A model generated the notes under the pieces. The model was given only the letters and a program-made list of their open reading frames with translations. It was not told the origin of the DNA and ran no database searches. From a virus, in the IMG/VR virus record IMGVR_UViG_3300005600_000053, positions 1-37,416 of that record: DNA of 37,416 bases; one strand, written 5' to 3'. Below are positions 20,776 through 28,845 of this stretch, piece by piece (the stretch's first letter is position 1; each line of letters opens with the position of its first letter). A program made the position numbers and the translations under genes.

Positions 20776-21719
20776 CAGACACCGAACGCGAGGCCGAAGA
20801 CCTCGAAAACCTGGCACCCGAGGCCGACGACGAAGCCCCGCCCGAGAGCGGGGTTTTTGATTCCGGGGCCGACGATGACGACGGCGCGCCCGACGTAGAC
20901 GAGGCCGCGCAAGCCCGCGCCGAGAAGGAGCGCGAGTTCGCCGAATTCCGCGCCCGGTCGATGGGCTGGCGGCCGAAGGAGGAATGGCACGGCCCGGCCG
21001 ACCAGTGGAAGGACGCAAGCGCCTTCGTAAAGGTCGCCGACGAGCGTGCGCCGCTGCTCCGTAAGGAGGTCGAGAAGCTCACGTCCGATGGCATGGCGAT
21101 GCGCCGCGCCTTGCAGGAGATGGCGCGGAACAACCGCCAACTGCACGAGCAGATCGCGCAGGCTCAGGCGACGACGCTTGAAAGCCAGATGCGCCAGGCC
21201 GAGGAAATCGGCGACACCAAGACCGTCGCCGAACTGGCGCAGAAGCTTGGCGAGCAACGCGCCGTCCAGCAGGCCCGCAAGGCTCAGGCAGAGGCGGCGG
21301 AGCGGCAGCAGAACACCGTCAACCCCGACGAGATTCCGGCCTTCCGTCAGTGGCACGCCAAGAACCCCTGGTACGGCCAGGACCAGGACCTGACGGATTA
21401 CGCGAACACGGTCGCCGCTCGGCAGGCCGCGCAGAAGTACAGCCCGCACGATCCAGAGTTCTACGAGTCCGCCGCGCGCATGGTGGCCGCCTACGCCGCG
21501 ACGCAGGGCAAGGCGATCAACCCGCAGCCGGCCGCACGGGCTCAGGCAGGGCCGCAGGGCGAGAGCGCCATCCGCCGTACCGCGCCGAACGGGTCGCGCG
21601 TCGCCAAGAAGGGCTGGAACGACATCAGCGGCCCTGAGCGCGACATCGGCCGCGAACTCATCAAATCGGGCGTTTTCAAGAATGAAGCCGAATACGCCAA
21701 GGAATACTGGTCGGAGTGA
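20772..21719 (+). CDS. Scaffolding protein
   Basis: 315 residues. The ATG 20772 overlaps the previous stop; the open frame upstream of it belongs to the other gene. An acidic N-terminus (about 1-55) is followed by SMGWRPKEEWHGPADQWKDA, a signature of podovirus scaffolds, then a long coiled coil (about 95-180), and a C-terminal part with GWNDISGPERDIGREL and KNEAEYAKEYW. Scaffolds guide coat assembly and then leave. It sits between portal and coat genes as in P22-like phages. Confidence 0.8.
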   Translation: MTDTEREAEDLENLAPEADDEAPPESGVFDSGADDDDGAPDVDEAAQARAEKEREFAEFRARSMGWRPKEEWHGPADQWKDASAFVKVADERAPLLRKEVEKLTSDGMAMRRALQEMARNNRQLHEQIAQAQATTLESQMRQAEEIGDTKTVAELAQKLGEQRAVQQARKAQAEAAERQQNTVNPDEIPAFRQWHAKNPWYGQDQDLTDYANTVAARQAAQKYSPHDPEFYESAARMVAAYAATQGKAINPQPAARAQAGPQGESAIRRTAPNGSRVAKKGWNDISGPERDIGRELIKSGVFKNEAEYAKEYWSE

Positions 21720-21724
21720 CGAGC

Positions 21725-22210
21725 ATGAACACCGAGAACACCACCGGCCAGGAGCCGCAGAACACCCGTGGCCCGCGCAAGGCGAGCCGGGACGAAGGCG
21801 GCAGGCGTCGGCGTCGCCCGATGACGGGCGCGACGCTCAACATGGACGTTCCAGAGCATATGAAAGACCCCAACTACGTCTATCGTTGGGTCAACGATCA
21901 GCCGGGCCGCGTTCGTCGGCTCGAAGAAGCAGGATATGAGGCCGTTATCGACGAAGGGATCATCGCATCCCGCCTCGACGACGGCACGGATCGCAGCAAC
22001 GGCACCGTGATCCAGGCCCAGGCCGACAAGAATGGCACGATGGGCGGGATGAAGGCTGTGCTGATGCGCCAGCGCCGCGAGCATTACGACGAAGATCAGG
22101 CCGCGAAGCGCGCGCAGATCCGAAAAGTCGAAGAAGCGATTCAGTCGAAACGCTTCGAACTCGAAACCACGGCGAACGTCTACGACGCGGAGACTGGAAA
22201 GCCGCTGTGA
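21725..22210 (+). CDS. Hypothetical virion-region protein
   Basis: 161 residues from ATG 21725, with GGAG upstream. It has a basic disordered N-terminus (RRRRRP) and then VPEHMKDPNYVYRWVNDQPG, a block I associate with conserved phage proteins of unknown function located between scaffold and coat. The rest is helical and charged. A role as a minor head or assembly protein is likely from context alone. Confidence 0.62.
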   Translation: MNTENTTGQEPQNTRGPRKASRDEGGRRRRRPMTGATLNMDVPEHMKDPNYVYRWVNDQPGRVRRLEEAGYEAVIDEGIIASRLDDGTDRSNGTVIQAQADKNGTMGGMKAVLMRQRREHYDEDQAAKRAQIRKVEEAIQSKRFELETTANVYDAETGKPL

Positions 22211-22239
22211 TGCTCGCCGCATCACCATAGGAGCCAGAA

Positions 22240-22851
22240 ATGGCAAACTCTGACACCCCGTTTGGGCTGCGTCCGGTTAAGCACCGCGACGGCCGGCCCT
22301 ACACGGGTTCCGGCAACTGGTACTGGCTGACGGACTCGACGGACATGTTCGTCGGCGATCCGGTGGTCATCACCGGCGCTTCCAACACCACCGAAGTCTC
22401 GATCCCCGGCGTCGGCACGAAGCAGCCCGGCACCCTTCAGACCGTCGTCAAGGCTACCGCCGGCACGACGAACCTGATCACGGGCGCAATCGTCGCTTTC
22501 GCTGCGGACCCGGACGGCCTGTCCACGCTCTATCGGGCGGCCGACACCAATCGTGCCTGTTTCGTCGCCGACGATCCCGACGTGGTTTTCGAAGCGCAGG
22601 AAGACAGCGTTGGCGGCGCGCTCGCGTCCACCTCTGTCGGTCTCAACATCACGCCGATCTATGGCTCAGGCAGCACCGTTACGGGGCAGTCTGGCTGCGA
22701 ACTCGACAGCAATACCGCTGTCGCTACGCAGGGCTTCCAGCTTCGCATCGTCGGACTGGCGGATCGCCCGGATAACGTGATTGGCGACAACGCCAAGTGG
22801 CTGGTCACTATCAACCAGCATTCGTTCGGCCCGAATACGGCCGGCGTGTAA
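22240..22851 (+). CDS. Structural protein, probable head decoration or minor head protein
   Basis: 203 residues with a strong ribosome-binding site (ATAGGAG). The start MANSDTPFGLRPVKHRDGRP and following beta-rich body (VGDPVVITGASNTTE, TLQTVVKATAGTT) are typical of proteins directly upstream of the major capsid gene in podoviruses. It lacks helical coat-fold features, so a capsid-decorating or stabilising role is likely. Confidence 0.68.
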   Translation: MANSDTPFGLRPVKHRDGRPYTGSGNWYWLTDSTDMFVGDPVVITGASNTTEVSIPGVGTKQPGTLQTVVKATAGTTNLITGAIVAFAADPDGLSTLYRAADTNRACFVADDPDVVFEAQEDSVGGALASTSVGLNITPIYGSGSTVTGQSGCELDSNTAVATQGFQLRIVGLADRPDNVIGDNAKWLVTINQHSFGPNTAGV

Positions 22852-22864
22852 GGAGGGCTGATCA

Positions 22865-23779
22865 ATGGCAGTCGTTACTACGGGCCAGATCGCTAAGGCC
22901 CTTCGTCCTGGCGTCAAGACTTGGTGGGGCCAGGAGTACAACGCCGAAGCGCAGGAGTGGTCCCGCATCTTCGACGTTGAATCGTCTTCGATGGCGTATG
23001 AGGAAGCCGTTCAGCTTGTCGGCACCGGCCTTGCGCCGGTCAAGCCGGAAGGCACGGCGATCTCCTACGACAGTTTCAGGCAGGGCTACACGACCCGGCT
23101 GACGCACTCGACCTATGCGCTCGGCATGATCATCACGGAAGAGATGATCGACGACAACCAGTACACTCAGGTTGCTCGTGCCCGCGCGCGGATGCTCGGC
23201 CGGTCAATGAAGCTGACCAAGGAGCACAAGCACGCCAACATCCTGAACAATGCCTTCGACAGCAACTATCCGGGCGGCGACGCCAAGGAGTTGCTGGCGA
23301 CGGACCATCCGCTTCAGGGCGGCGGAACGTTCCAGAACGAACTGACCACGGCGGCCGATCTTTCGGAATCCGCGCTCGAAGATCTCCTGATCCTGATTGA
23401 TCAGGCGGTCGATGATCGCGGCCTGAAGATCGCGCTCAAGGGCCAGATGCTCGTCATCGCTCCGGGCAACCGGTTCGTGGCGCAGCGCATCATGGCCTCG
23501 ACCAACCAGACGGGCACCGCGAACAACGACATTAACGCGGTTCGCAGCCTCGGCTTCCTGCCGAGCGGCTACATGGTCAACCACTACCTGACCGACGCCG
23601 ACGCCTGGTTCGTCAAGACCGACGTTATGGACGGCCTGAAGCACTATCGCCGCCGCGCTCCTTCCGGGCCGGTGAGCGACAACGACTTCGACACGTCGAA
23701 CGTCCGGTTCAAGGTCAGCGAGCGTTACGTGGCTGGCTGGATCGACCCGCGCGGCCTGTACGGCAGCGCCGGGGCGTAA
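22865..23779 (+). CDS. Major capsid protein
   Basis: 304 residues behind a strong AAGGAGGG ribosome-binding site. Sequence and position fit an HK97-fold coat protein of the type used in short podovirus heads: WWGQEYNAEAQEWSRIFDVE near the start, ALGMIITEEMIDDNQYTQVA (E-loop/spine region), EHKHANILNNAF, LLATDHPLQGGGTFQNEL, and GPVSDNDFDTSNVRFKVSER near the end. It is shorter than P22 coat (430 residues), which has an inserted domain. The products upstream (scaffold, GroES-like) would serve its assembly. Confidence 0.82.
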   Translation: MAVVTTGQIAKALRPGVKTWWGQEYNAEAQEWSRIFDVESSSMAYEEAVQLVGTGLAPVKPEGTAISYDSFRQGYTTRLTHSTYALGMIITEEMIDDNQYTQVARARARMLGRSMKLTKEHKHANILNNAFDSNYPGGDAKELLATDHPLQGGGTFQNELTTAADLSESALEDLLILIDQAVDDRGLKIALKGQMLVIAPGNRFVAQRIMASTNQTGTANNDINAVRSLGFLPSGYMVNHYLTDADAWFVKTDVMDGLKHYRRRAPSGPVSDNDFDTSNVRFKVSERYVAGWIDPRGLYGSAGA

Positions 23780-23793
23780 GCCTCAAGGCGATA

Positions 23794-23862
23794 GGCGGGC
23801 CGCCTCTGAACGCCCGCCACCTCCACTCCTGGGATTCCACCATAACCGGACGCTGCGGCGTC
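23794..23862 (+). terminator. Hairpin pair after the capsid gene
   Basis: GGCGGGC (23794-23800) pairs perfectly with GCCCGCC (23812-23818) around an 11-base loop, and GACGC (23849-23853) pairs with GCGTC (23858-23862) around a four-base loop. Neither is followed by a proper T-run (only TTTT at 23870-23873 after the second). They may attenuate transcription after the highly expressed capsid gene or stabilise its mRNA. The 96-base gap (23780-23875) holds no gene. Confidence 0.4.
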
Positions 23863-23875
23863 AGGAGCCTTTTCC

Positions 23876-24796
23876 ATGACTTACAGCAACTATCCGGGCG
23901 GCTTCGCCAACGGCGTTACCATCCGCAACGTCCCCATCGTCGTCACCAACCCTGGCATGGTCTATTGGGTTGACAGCAACACCGGATCGAACGGCAACAA
24001 GGGCACGTTCGACCGCCCGTTCGGCACCATTGACTACGCCATCGGTCGCTGCGCGGCGTCCAAGGGCGACGTGATCTTCGTCAAGCCGGGCCATGCCGAA
24101 ACCATTTCGGACGCGGGCGACATCGCCGCTGACGTGGCCGGCGTCGCCGTCGTCGGGCTCGGCAAGGGCACGAACCGGCCGACGATCACGCTGGACACGG
24201 CGACCGATGCGGCTCTGGCGATCTCCGCCGCCAACGTCACGCTGCACAATCTCCGCTTCGTCGCGAACTTCGCCGACATCGCAGCGATGATCACCGTGGC
24301 GGGCACCGACGCACATATCGACATGTGCGAGTTCGTCCCGGCCGGCGCGAACCTCAACTGGGTCAACGTCATCGACGCGAGCGGCGGCGACAATACGGCG
24401 GACGGGCTGACCGTCACCGGCTGCCGCGCCTTCGCGGTGGATGCGGCGTCGGACAGTTTCATCTCGATCACGGGCGACATCGACCGCCTCACCGTGGCCG
24501 AGAACTTCGTGAACTTCGACGCGGACGCCGACGCCTTCATTGAGCAGGCGACCGGCAAGGACATGCTGAACGCCTACATCTGCGACAACGTGTACTGCTC
24601 GCTGACGACGACGGGCGATCTCCTGATCGACAACGACACCGACGCGAACAGCGGCGTTCTCGCGCGCAATCTCGTGGCGCACGCGGACACGGCCGGCGAA
24701 GTCATCTTCGACGCTGGCGGCGTCTATCCGTTCGAGAACCGCGCTTCCGGCGTGGCGACGGCGAGCGGCTACCTGCTGCCGGCGGTCGATAGCTGA
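23876..24796 (+). CDS. Beta-helix-containing virion protein (putative head fibre or adhesin)
   Basis: 306 residues. After an N-terminus of about 30 residues comes MVYWVDSNTGSNGNKGTFDR then PFGTIDYAI and GDVIFVKPGHAETI, the standard opening of right-handed parallel beta-helix proteins (pectate-lyase-like). Repeated short strands (ISAANVTLHNLRFVAN, GLTVTGCRAFAV) follow, and the C-terminus is ASGYLLPAVDS. It lies directly after the capsid gene, so a surface fibre or head-attached protein is likely. Ribosome-binding site AGGAG is ten bases upstream. Confidence 0.7.
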   Translation: MTYSNYPGGFANGVTIRNVPIVVTNPGMVYWVDSNTGSNGNKGTFDRPFGTIDYAIGRCAASKGDVIFVKPGHAETISDAGDIAADVAGVAVVGLGKGTNRPTITLDTATDAALAISAANVTLHNLRFVANFADIAAMITVAGTDAHIDMCEFVPAGANLNWVNVIDASGGDNTADGLTVTGCRAFAVDAASDSFISITGDIDRLTVAENFVNFDADADAFIEQATGKDMLNAYICDNVYCSLTTTGDLLIDNDTDANSGVLARNLVAHADTAGEVIFDAGGVYPFENRASGVATASGYLLPAVDS

Positions 24797-24822
24797 TCGT
24801 AGGGAAGGCGGAGGACTAGGGT

Positions 24823-25203
24823 ATGGCAGACATCCCCCCGGTCCCCGCCGGCCCGTTCGGGTCGCGCGGGGGCGAGGCGAACAGCTTCACGACGTTCGTG
24901 GAGACGCTGACCAGCACGAACACGTCAAGCTCCGAGATCGAACTGCGCCCCGGCCAATGGGTCGAGGTGCGGCTTCAGGCGACGGGCACGTTCGACAGCG
25001 GCACGGTCTCCCTGCACGGCTGCGACGTGAGCGGCGGCACGTTCGCTGCGCTGCCGGGCTTGGACGGCTCGGCTATCGCGCTGACGGCGGCCGGTTGGGC
25101 GGCTTCGGCCATCGTGCCGAATTACGTCAAGGTGGTGACCTCTGGCGGCGGCGGCACGCAGGATATCGACGTGCGCCTGACGGCTGTGCAGAAGGTGCGC
25201 TGA
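24823..25203 (+). CDS. Hypothetical structural protein, beta-rich
   Basis: 126 residues with GGCGGAGG upstream. The body is a small beta-sandwich-like chain (ELRPGQWVEVRLQATGTFDS, VPNYVKVVTSGGGGTQDIDV). Low-complexity N-terminus. It sits between the head and neck genes; a minor head or connector role is likely, not proven. Confidence 0.58.
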   Translation: MADIPPVPAGPFGSRGGEANSFTTFVETLTSTNTSSSEIELRPGQWVEVRLQATGTFDSGTVSLHGCDVSGGTFAALPGLDGSAIALTAAGWAASAIVPNYVKVVTSGGGGTQDIDVRLTAVQKVR

Positions 25204-25451
25204 TGGCCGGCGGGACGTACTACGCCAAGGGCCAGCACAACGTCATCTGCGACCGCTCCGGCTACAAGCTGAAGTCGGGCGACGCGGTGACGACGTGGGA
25301 CGGGCTCGTGGTGCAGCCGGAGGATTGGGAGCCGCGCCACCCGCTGGACTTCTCGGCCAAGCCGCGTGATCGGCAGACGGTCGAGAACCCGCGCCCGAGG
25401 CCGGCTGACATCTTCCTTGAATACGGCGACGTGACGGCGGACGACCTCTAA
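25203..25451 (+). CDS. Small hypothetical virion-region protein
   Basis: 82 residues starting at a TGATG overlap. It reads MAGGTYYAKGQHNVICDRSG, then KSGDAVTTWDGLVVQPEDWE then RHP, with a closing RPADIFLEYGDV. The sequence has a style found in short proteins next to neck genes in several podoviruses; the function is unknown. The stop is TAA, overlapping the next ATG. Confidence 0.6.
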   Translation: MAGGTYYAKGQHNVICDRSGYKLKSGDAVTTWDGLVVQPEDWEPRHPLDFSAKPRDRQTVENPRPRPADIFLEYGDVTADDL

Positions 25452-26377
25452 TGGCGACCAGCGGCAGCACCGACTTTCAGCAGACGGCGTTCACTATCGT
25501 CAAGGACGCCTTCACCGAAGTCACCGCGCATCCGTCCGATCAGGACATGGACGCGGCCGACCTGTCGTTCTGCCTCCGCAAGTTCAACGCCATGATTAAG
25601 GCGTGGAACGCGCAAGGCATCCACCTCTGGAAGGTCAAGGAAGCGACGCTGTTTCTGCGCAGCGGCGTCCGCTTCTACGATCTCGGCGCGACGGGCGACA
25701 AGGCGGCAATCGAGCCGGTCGAGACGACGCTTTCGGCCGACGCCGCCACGTCCGCCACGACGCCCTCGCTGACCAGCACGACGGGCATTGCCGCTAACGA
25801 CGTGATCGGCATCGAACTCGACGACAATACGATCCACTGGACGACGGTTGCGAGCATCGGCCCTGTGGCGCTCACAGCCGGTCTGGCGAGCGCAGCGTCT
25901 TCCGGGCTCGCTGTGTACGCCTACCCGACGACGGCCGCTGTAGCCCGCCCGCAGCGCATCACAGGCGCACGCTACGAGTTGGCGGGCAACGAATACCCGC
26001 TGGAGATCATCAGCCGCGCCGAATATGAGGCCTACGCCAACAAGACGGCCACGGGCTCGCCGAACAGCGTCTATTACGACCCGCGCCTCGGCAACGGTCG
26101 CGTCTTCCTCTGGCCCGCGCCGGACGACGTGAGCGGCGTTGTGCGGCTGACATGCGAACTGCCCATCGAAGACATCGACGACAGTTCCGATAACGCCGAC
26201 TTCCCGGCCGAGTGGACGCAGGCGCTGGTCTGCAATCTGGCATATGAGATCGCGCCGTCATATGGCGTCTGGGGCAACCGCCACGCCGAATTGAAGGGCC
26301 GGGCGATGGAGGCTTTGGACAACGTGATCGACTACGACCGGGAGTATGCCCCGGTCACGTTCCAGCCGGCCTACTGA
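25451..26377 (+). CDS. P22 gp4-like tail accessory / head-completion protein
   Basis: 308 residues. LRKFNAMIKAWNAQGIHLWK at about 38-57 is typical of P22 gp4-type connector proteins, which plug the portal. The middle (about 85-160) has an inserted Ala/Thr-rich beta region. The C-terminal part has DPRLGNGRVFLWPAPDDVSG and LVCNLAYEIAPSYGVWG, also typical. It attaches below the portal and completes DNA retention. Gene order (gp4 then gp10) matches P22. Confidence 0.75.
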   Translation: MATSGSTDFQQTAFTIVKDAFTEVTAHPSDQDMDAADLSFCLRKFNAMIKAWNAQGIHLWKVKEATLFLRSGVRFYDLGATGDKAAIEPVETTLSADAATSATTPSLTSTTGIAANDVIGIELDDNTIHWTTVASIGPVALTAGLASAASSGLAVYAYPTTAAVARPQRITGARYELAGNEYPLEIISRAEYEAYANKTATGSPNSVYYDPRLGNGRVFLWPAPDDVSGVVRLTCELPIEDIDDSSDNADFPAEWTQALVCNLAYEIAPSYGVWGNRHAELKGRAMEALDNVIDYDREYAPVTFQPAY

Positions 26378-27799
26378 ATGCCGCGCGTTAACGTACAGAT
26401 CCCGGTCGGCTCCGATCACCGGGACGTGCTGCCGTGGTCGCAGCAGCGGCTGCTAAACCTTTATCCCGAGTTCCAGGAAGCCGCGCCGACCAAGACGCCT
26501 TACGCGCTCCGGGCGACGGAAGGGACGGTCGAGTGGGCCGATACGCAGACCTTGCAGCCAATCCGGGGCATGATCCTCGGCGCTGACGGGCTGGTCTACG
26601 CCGTTTCCGACCGCACACTGCATAGTTTTGACCGCGACGGCACGAAGCGCACCATGGTCGGCGAGGTTATCGACGGCTCAGGGCCGGTCTCGATGGCCTA
26701 CAACCCGACGCAGATTTGCATCATCACCGAAACCGGCAATCAGTATGTCTGCGGCTATGGCGGGCTGATCGAGAAGAACCCCGACGCCGATTACCTGCCG
26801 AGCCAGTATGTCGTCGTGATGGACGGCCACGGCATCCTGCTTCGGAAGGACAGCGACGAGTTCATTCTGACAAGCCTGGACGACTTCACGACCATCGACC
26901 CACTCGACTTCGCGACGGCGGAAAAGCGGCCGGACAACCTGATCTCGGCGGCTGTGCTGAATGACAATCTCTGGCTTTTCGGCGTGGAGACGACGGAGGT
27001 CTGGTTCAATTCCGGCGACGCAGACTTCCCGTTCGCGCGCACCACGGGCGGCTCTATCCCGCGCGGCTGTGCGGCGCGGTTTAGCGTCGTCGTCGAGGAC
27101 AACGCAGTCTTCTGGCTTGGCGACGACGGCACGGTCTACCGGGCGAGCGGACCGACGCCGCAGCGCATCAGCACGCACGCCATCGAAGAGCACATCCGCA
27201 TGATGCACGACATCAGCGACGCCATTGCGCTCTCGTACACGCTGAACGGCCACAAGTTCTATGCGCTCTCGTTCCCGGCCGGTGAGATGACGTTCGTTTA
27301 CGACATCGCGACGGGTTCCTGGCATGAGAGGTCGAGCGGCACGACCTACACCGGGGCATGGGACGCGAGGCACCACGTTTTCGCCTACCGCAAGAACCTG
27401 GTCGGCGGGTCTGACGGCAAAATCTACAATCTCGATCCCGAAACCTACACGGAAGCCGGGGCGACCATCGTGCGCGAGGCTATCGCCCCCGTCCTGCATG
27501 GCGGCACGCAGAACCGTGTCACCATGGCGGCCTTCGAGATCGACATCGACGGCGGCCAGGGCGTGCTTAGCGGGCAAGGCTCCGACCCGTTCCTGCTGCT
27601 GTCGTGGTCCGACGACGGCGGGCGGACCTATCGCACGGATCGGGCGGTGAAGACCGGCAAGCGCGGCGTCTGGGCGCACAAGGCGCGCACCTATCGGCTC
27701 GGCAGCTTCTATGAGCGCCACATGCGCATCCGATACAGCGATCCGACAGCATTTTCGATCCTTGGCGCGAGCGCCGAAATCGAGGCGGGTTACGCATGA
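26378..27799 (+). CDS. P22 gp10-like packaged-DNA stabilisation protein
   Basis: 473 residues. VNVQIPVGSDHRDVLPWSQQ at the start and LLNLYPEFQE, then NLISAAVLNDNLWLFGVETT then EVWFNSGDADFPF, are typical of the P22 gp10 family (phage_stabilise), which seals the portal channel below gp4 and supports the tail. The repeated beta blades (GDDGTVYRASG, GTFTYTG-like) suggest a beta-propeller. Its length matches the family (about 470). Confidence 0.83.
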   Translation: MPRVNVQIPVGSDHRDVLPWSQQRLLNLYPEFQEAAPTKTPYALRATEGTVEWADTQTLQPIRGMILGADGLVYAVSDRTLHSFDRDGTKRTMVGEVIDGSGPVSMAYNPTQICIITETGNQYVCGYGGLIEKNPDADYLPSQYVVVMDGHGILLRKDSDEFILTSLDDFTTIDPLDFATAEKRPDNLISAAVLNDNLWLFGVETTEVWFNSGDADFPFARTTGGSIPRGCAARFSVVVEDNAVFWLGDDGTVYRASGPTPQRISTHAIEEHIRMMHDISDAIALSYTLNGHKFYALSFPAGEMTFVYDIATGSWHERSSGTTYTGAWDARHHVFAYRKNLVGGSDGKIYNLDPETYTEAGATIVREAIAPVLHGGTQNRVTMAAFEIDIDGGQGVLSGQGSDPFLLLSWSDDGGRTYRTDRAVKTGKRGVWAHKARTYRLGSFYERHMRIRYSDPTAFSILGASAEIEAGYA

Positions 27800-28845
27800 C
27801 GACCGGCTTCTACACGACGCCAACGGCTTTTAATGGGCAGCAGAACGGGCTGTTTCGGCCGGCGAACAGCAACACGTCGTTCGGACTGACGCAGGGGCAG
27901 AGCCCGTTCGGCACGTTCGGCTTCGGGCAGTCGTTCGCCGAGCTTGGAAACAACAGCGGACAGAGCGCGTTCAATGGCGGCTTTACGCCGTTCCTGACGC
28001 AATCGCAGTTCGCGGGCGGCGGCACGTTCCAGAACGGCATGGGCGCGCCGCAGGTCGGTTTCGGCGGCTTCGACGATGTTGGCGGCGACAGTGGCGGCAT
28101 GGGGCCGGGGAGCAATAGCGCCGGGGACCTAGGCGACATTGGCGGGCCTTCGGCTGCGTCTCAGGATTTTTCGTCGCCGGGCATGGGCATGCAGAACCCG
28201 GACATGACGACCGGGCAGGCTCTCGGCAATGCGCTCGGCGTTATGGGGCCTCTCGGCATGGCGGCCAGTATGGGGCTAGCTATCGCCAATCCGAATAACC
28301 CGAGCTTGAGCATGACCGGCCGCACCGGAATGAATCCCTTCGGCAGCGCTCAGGACGTGAGTTTCGATCAGTCGTTTTCTGACGAGAGCGGCGTTTCCGA
28401 TATCGGGGAGGTCGGCGGCTTCTCTGTCGGGCAGGAAGACGTAGGGTTCGGCGACGCCGGGTTCGGCGGTATGGAAGCGGGCCTTGGCGTTTCGGCCGAC
28501 ATCAACAGCGCCGACGAGGGCGATGGAGGCGACGGCGAAGGCGGCTGTGTCATCGCCACGCACGCGCTCGCCAACGGCGCATTCACCCGTCGCGACCGAC
28601 GCGAGGCCGTCGTCTGGTGCTCGCGCAACCTGCATGGCTCATGGTGGGGCGAGGCGTTCCGGCGAGGCTATCGCCATGCCGGCAAGCGGGCCATCGCGCG
28701 CGGCGAGGCGGCCAAGCACTACGACGAGTTCCGGCGCTTCGTCGCCTTTGTGACGGGCAAGCGGCGCGATCTCGGCGGCGCGTGGATCGTCGCCCGTCGC
28801 GGCGTGCAGTTCTTCCTATCCGGCATGATCCATCGGGCCGACTGA
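27796..28845 (+). CDS. Gly-rich virion protein with C-terminal CxIATH domain
   Basis: 349 residues, start at an ATGA overlap. Residues 1-248 are low complexity (Gly, Ser, Phe, Asn, Gln). From about 249 a compact domain begins GGCVIATHALANGAF, then RREAVVWCSRNLHGSWWGEA, FRRGYRHAGKRAIARGEAAK and HYDEFRRF, with many Trp, His and Arg. The C-I-A-T start resembles the CFI-box-CTERM motif (CFIATAAYG) but is not identical. I know the domain from other phage virion proteins, but not its function. The Cys could be an active or lipid-modified site; speculation. The next gene overlaps it. Confidence 0.6.
   Translation: MTTGFYTTPTAFNGQQNGLFRPANSNTSFGLTQGQSPFGTFGFGQSFAELGNNSGQSAFNGGFTPFLTQSQFAGGGTFQNGMGAPQVGFGGFDDVGGDSGGMGPGSNSAGDLGDIGGPSAASQDFSSPGMGMQNPDMTTGQALGNALGVMGPLGMAASMGLAIANPNNPSLSMTGRTGMNPFGSAQDVSFDQSFSDESGVSDIGEVGGFSVGQEDVGFGDAGFGGMEAGLGVSADINSADEGDGGDGEGGCVIATHALANGAFTRRDRREAVVWCSRNLHGSWWGEAFRRGYRHAGKRAIARGEAAKHYDEFRRFVAFVTGKRRDLGGAWIVARRGVQFFLSGMIHRAD

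Noticed and set aside
23861-24682. 273-codon minus-strand frame
   Set aside because: Antisense of the beta-helix gene; repetitive Val/Arg/Asp composition is an effect of the sense codons.
26678-27823. 381-codon minus-strand frame
   Set aside because: Shadow of the gp10-like gene; composition is Arg/Val/Asp-rich without domain features.
28617-28844. Upstream extension of the tailspike frame
   Set aside because: It overlaps the CxIATH domain of the previous gene and reads Arg-rich; ATG 28845 in a TGATG overlap is the better start.
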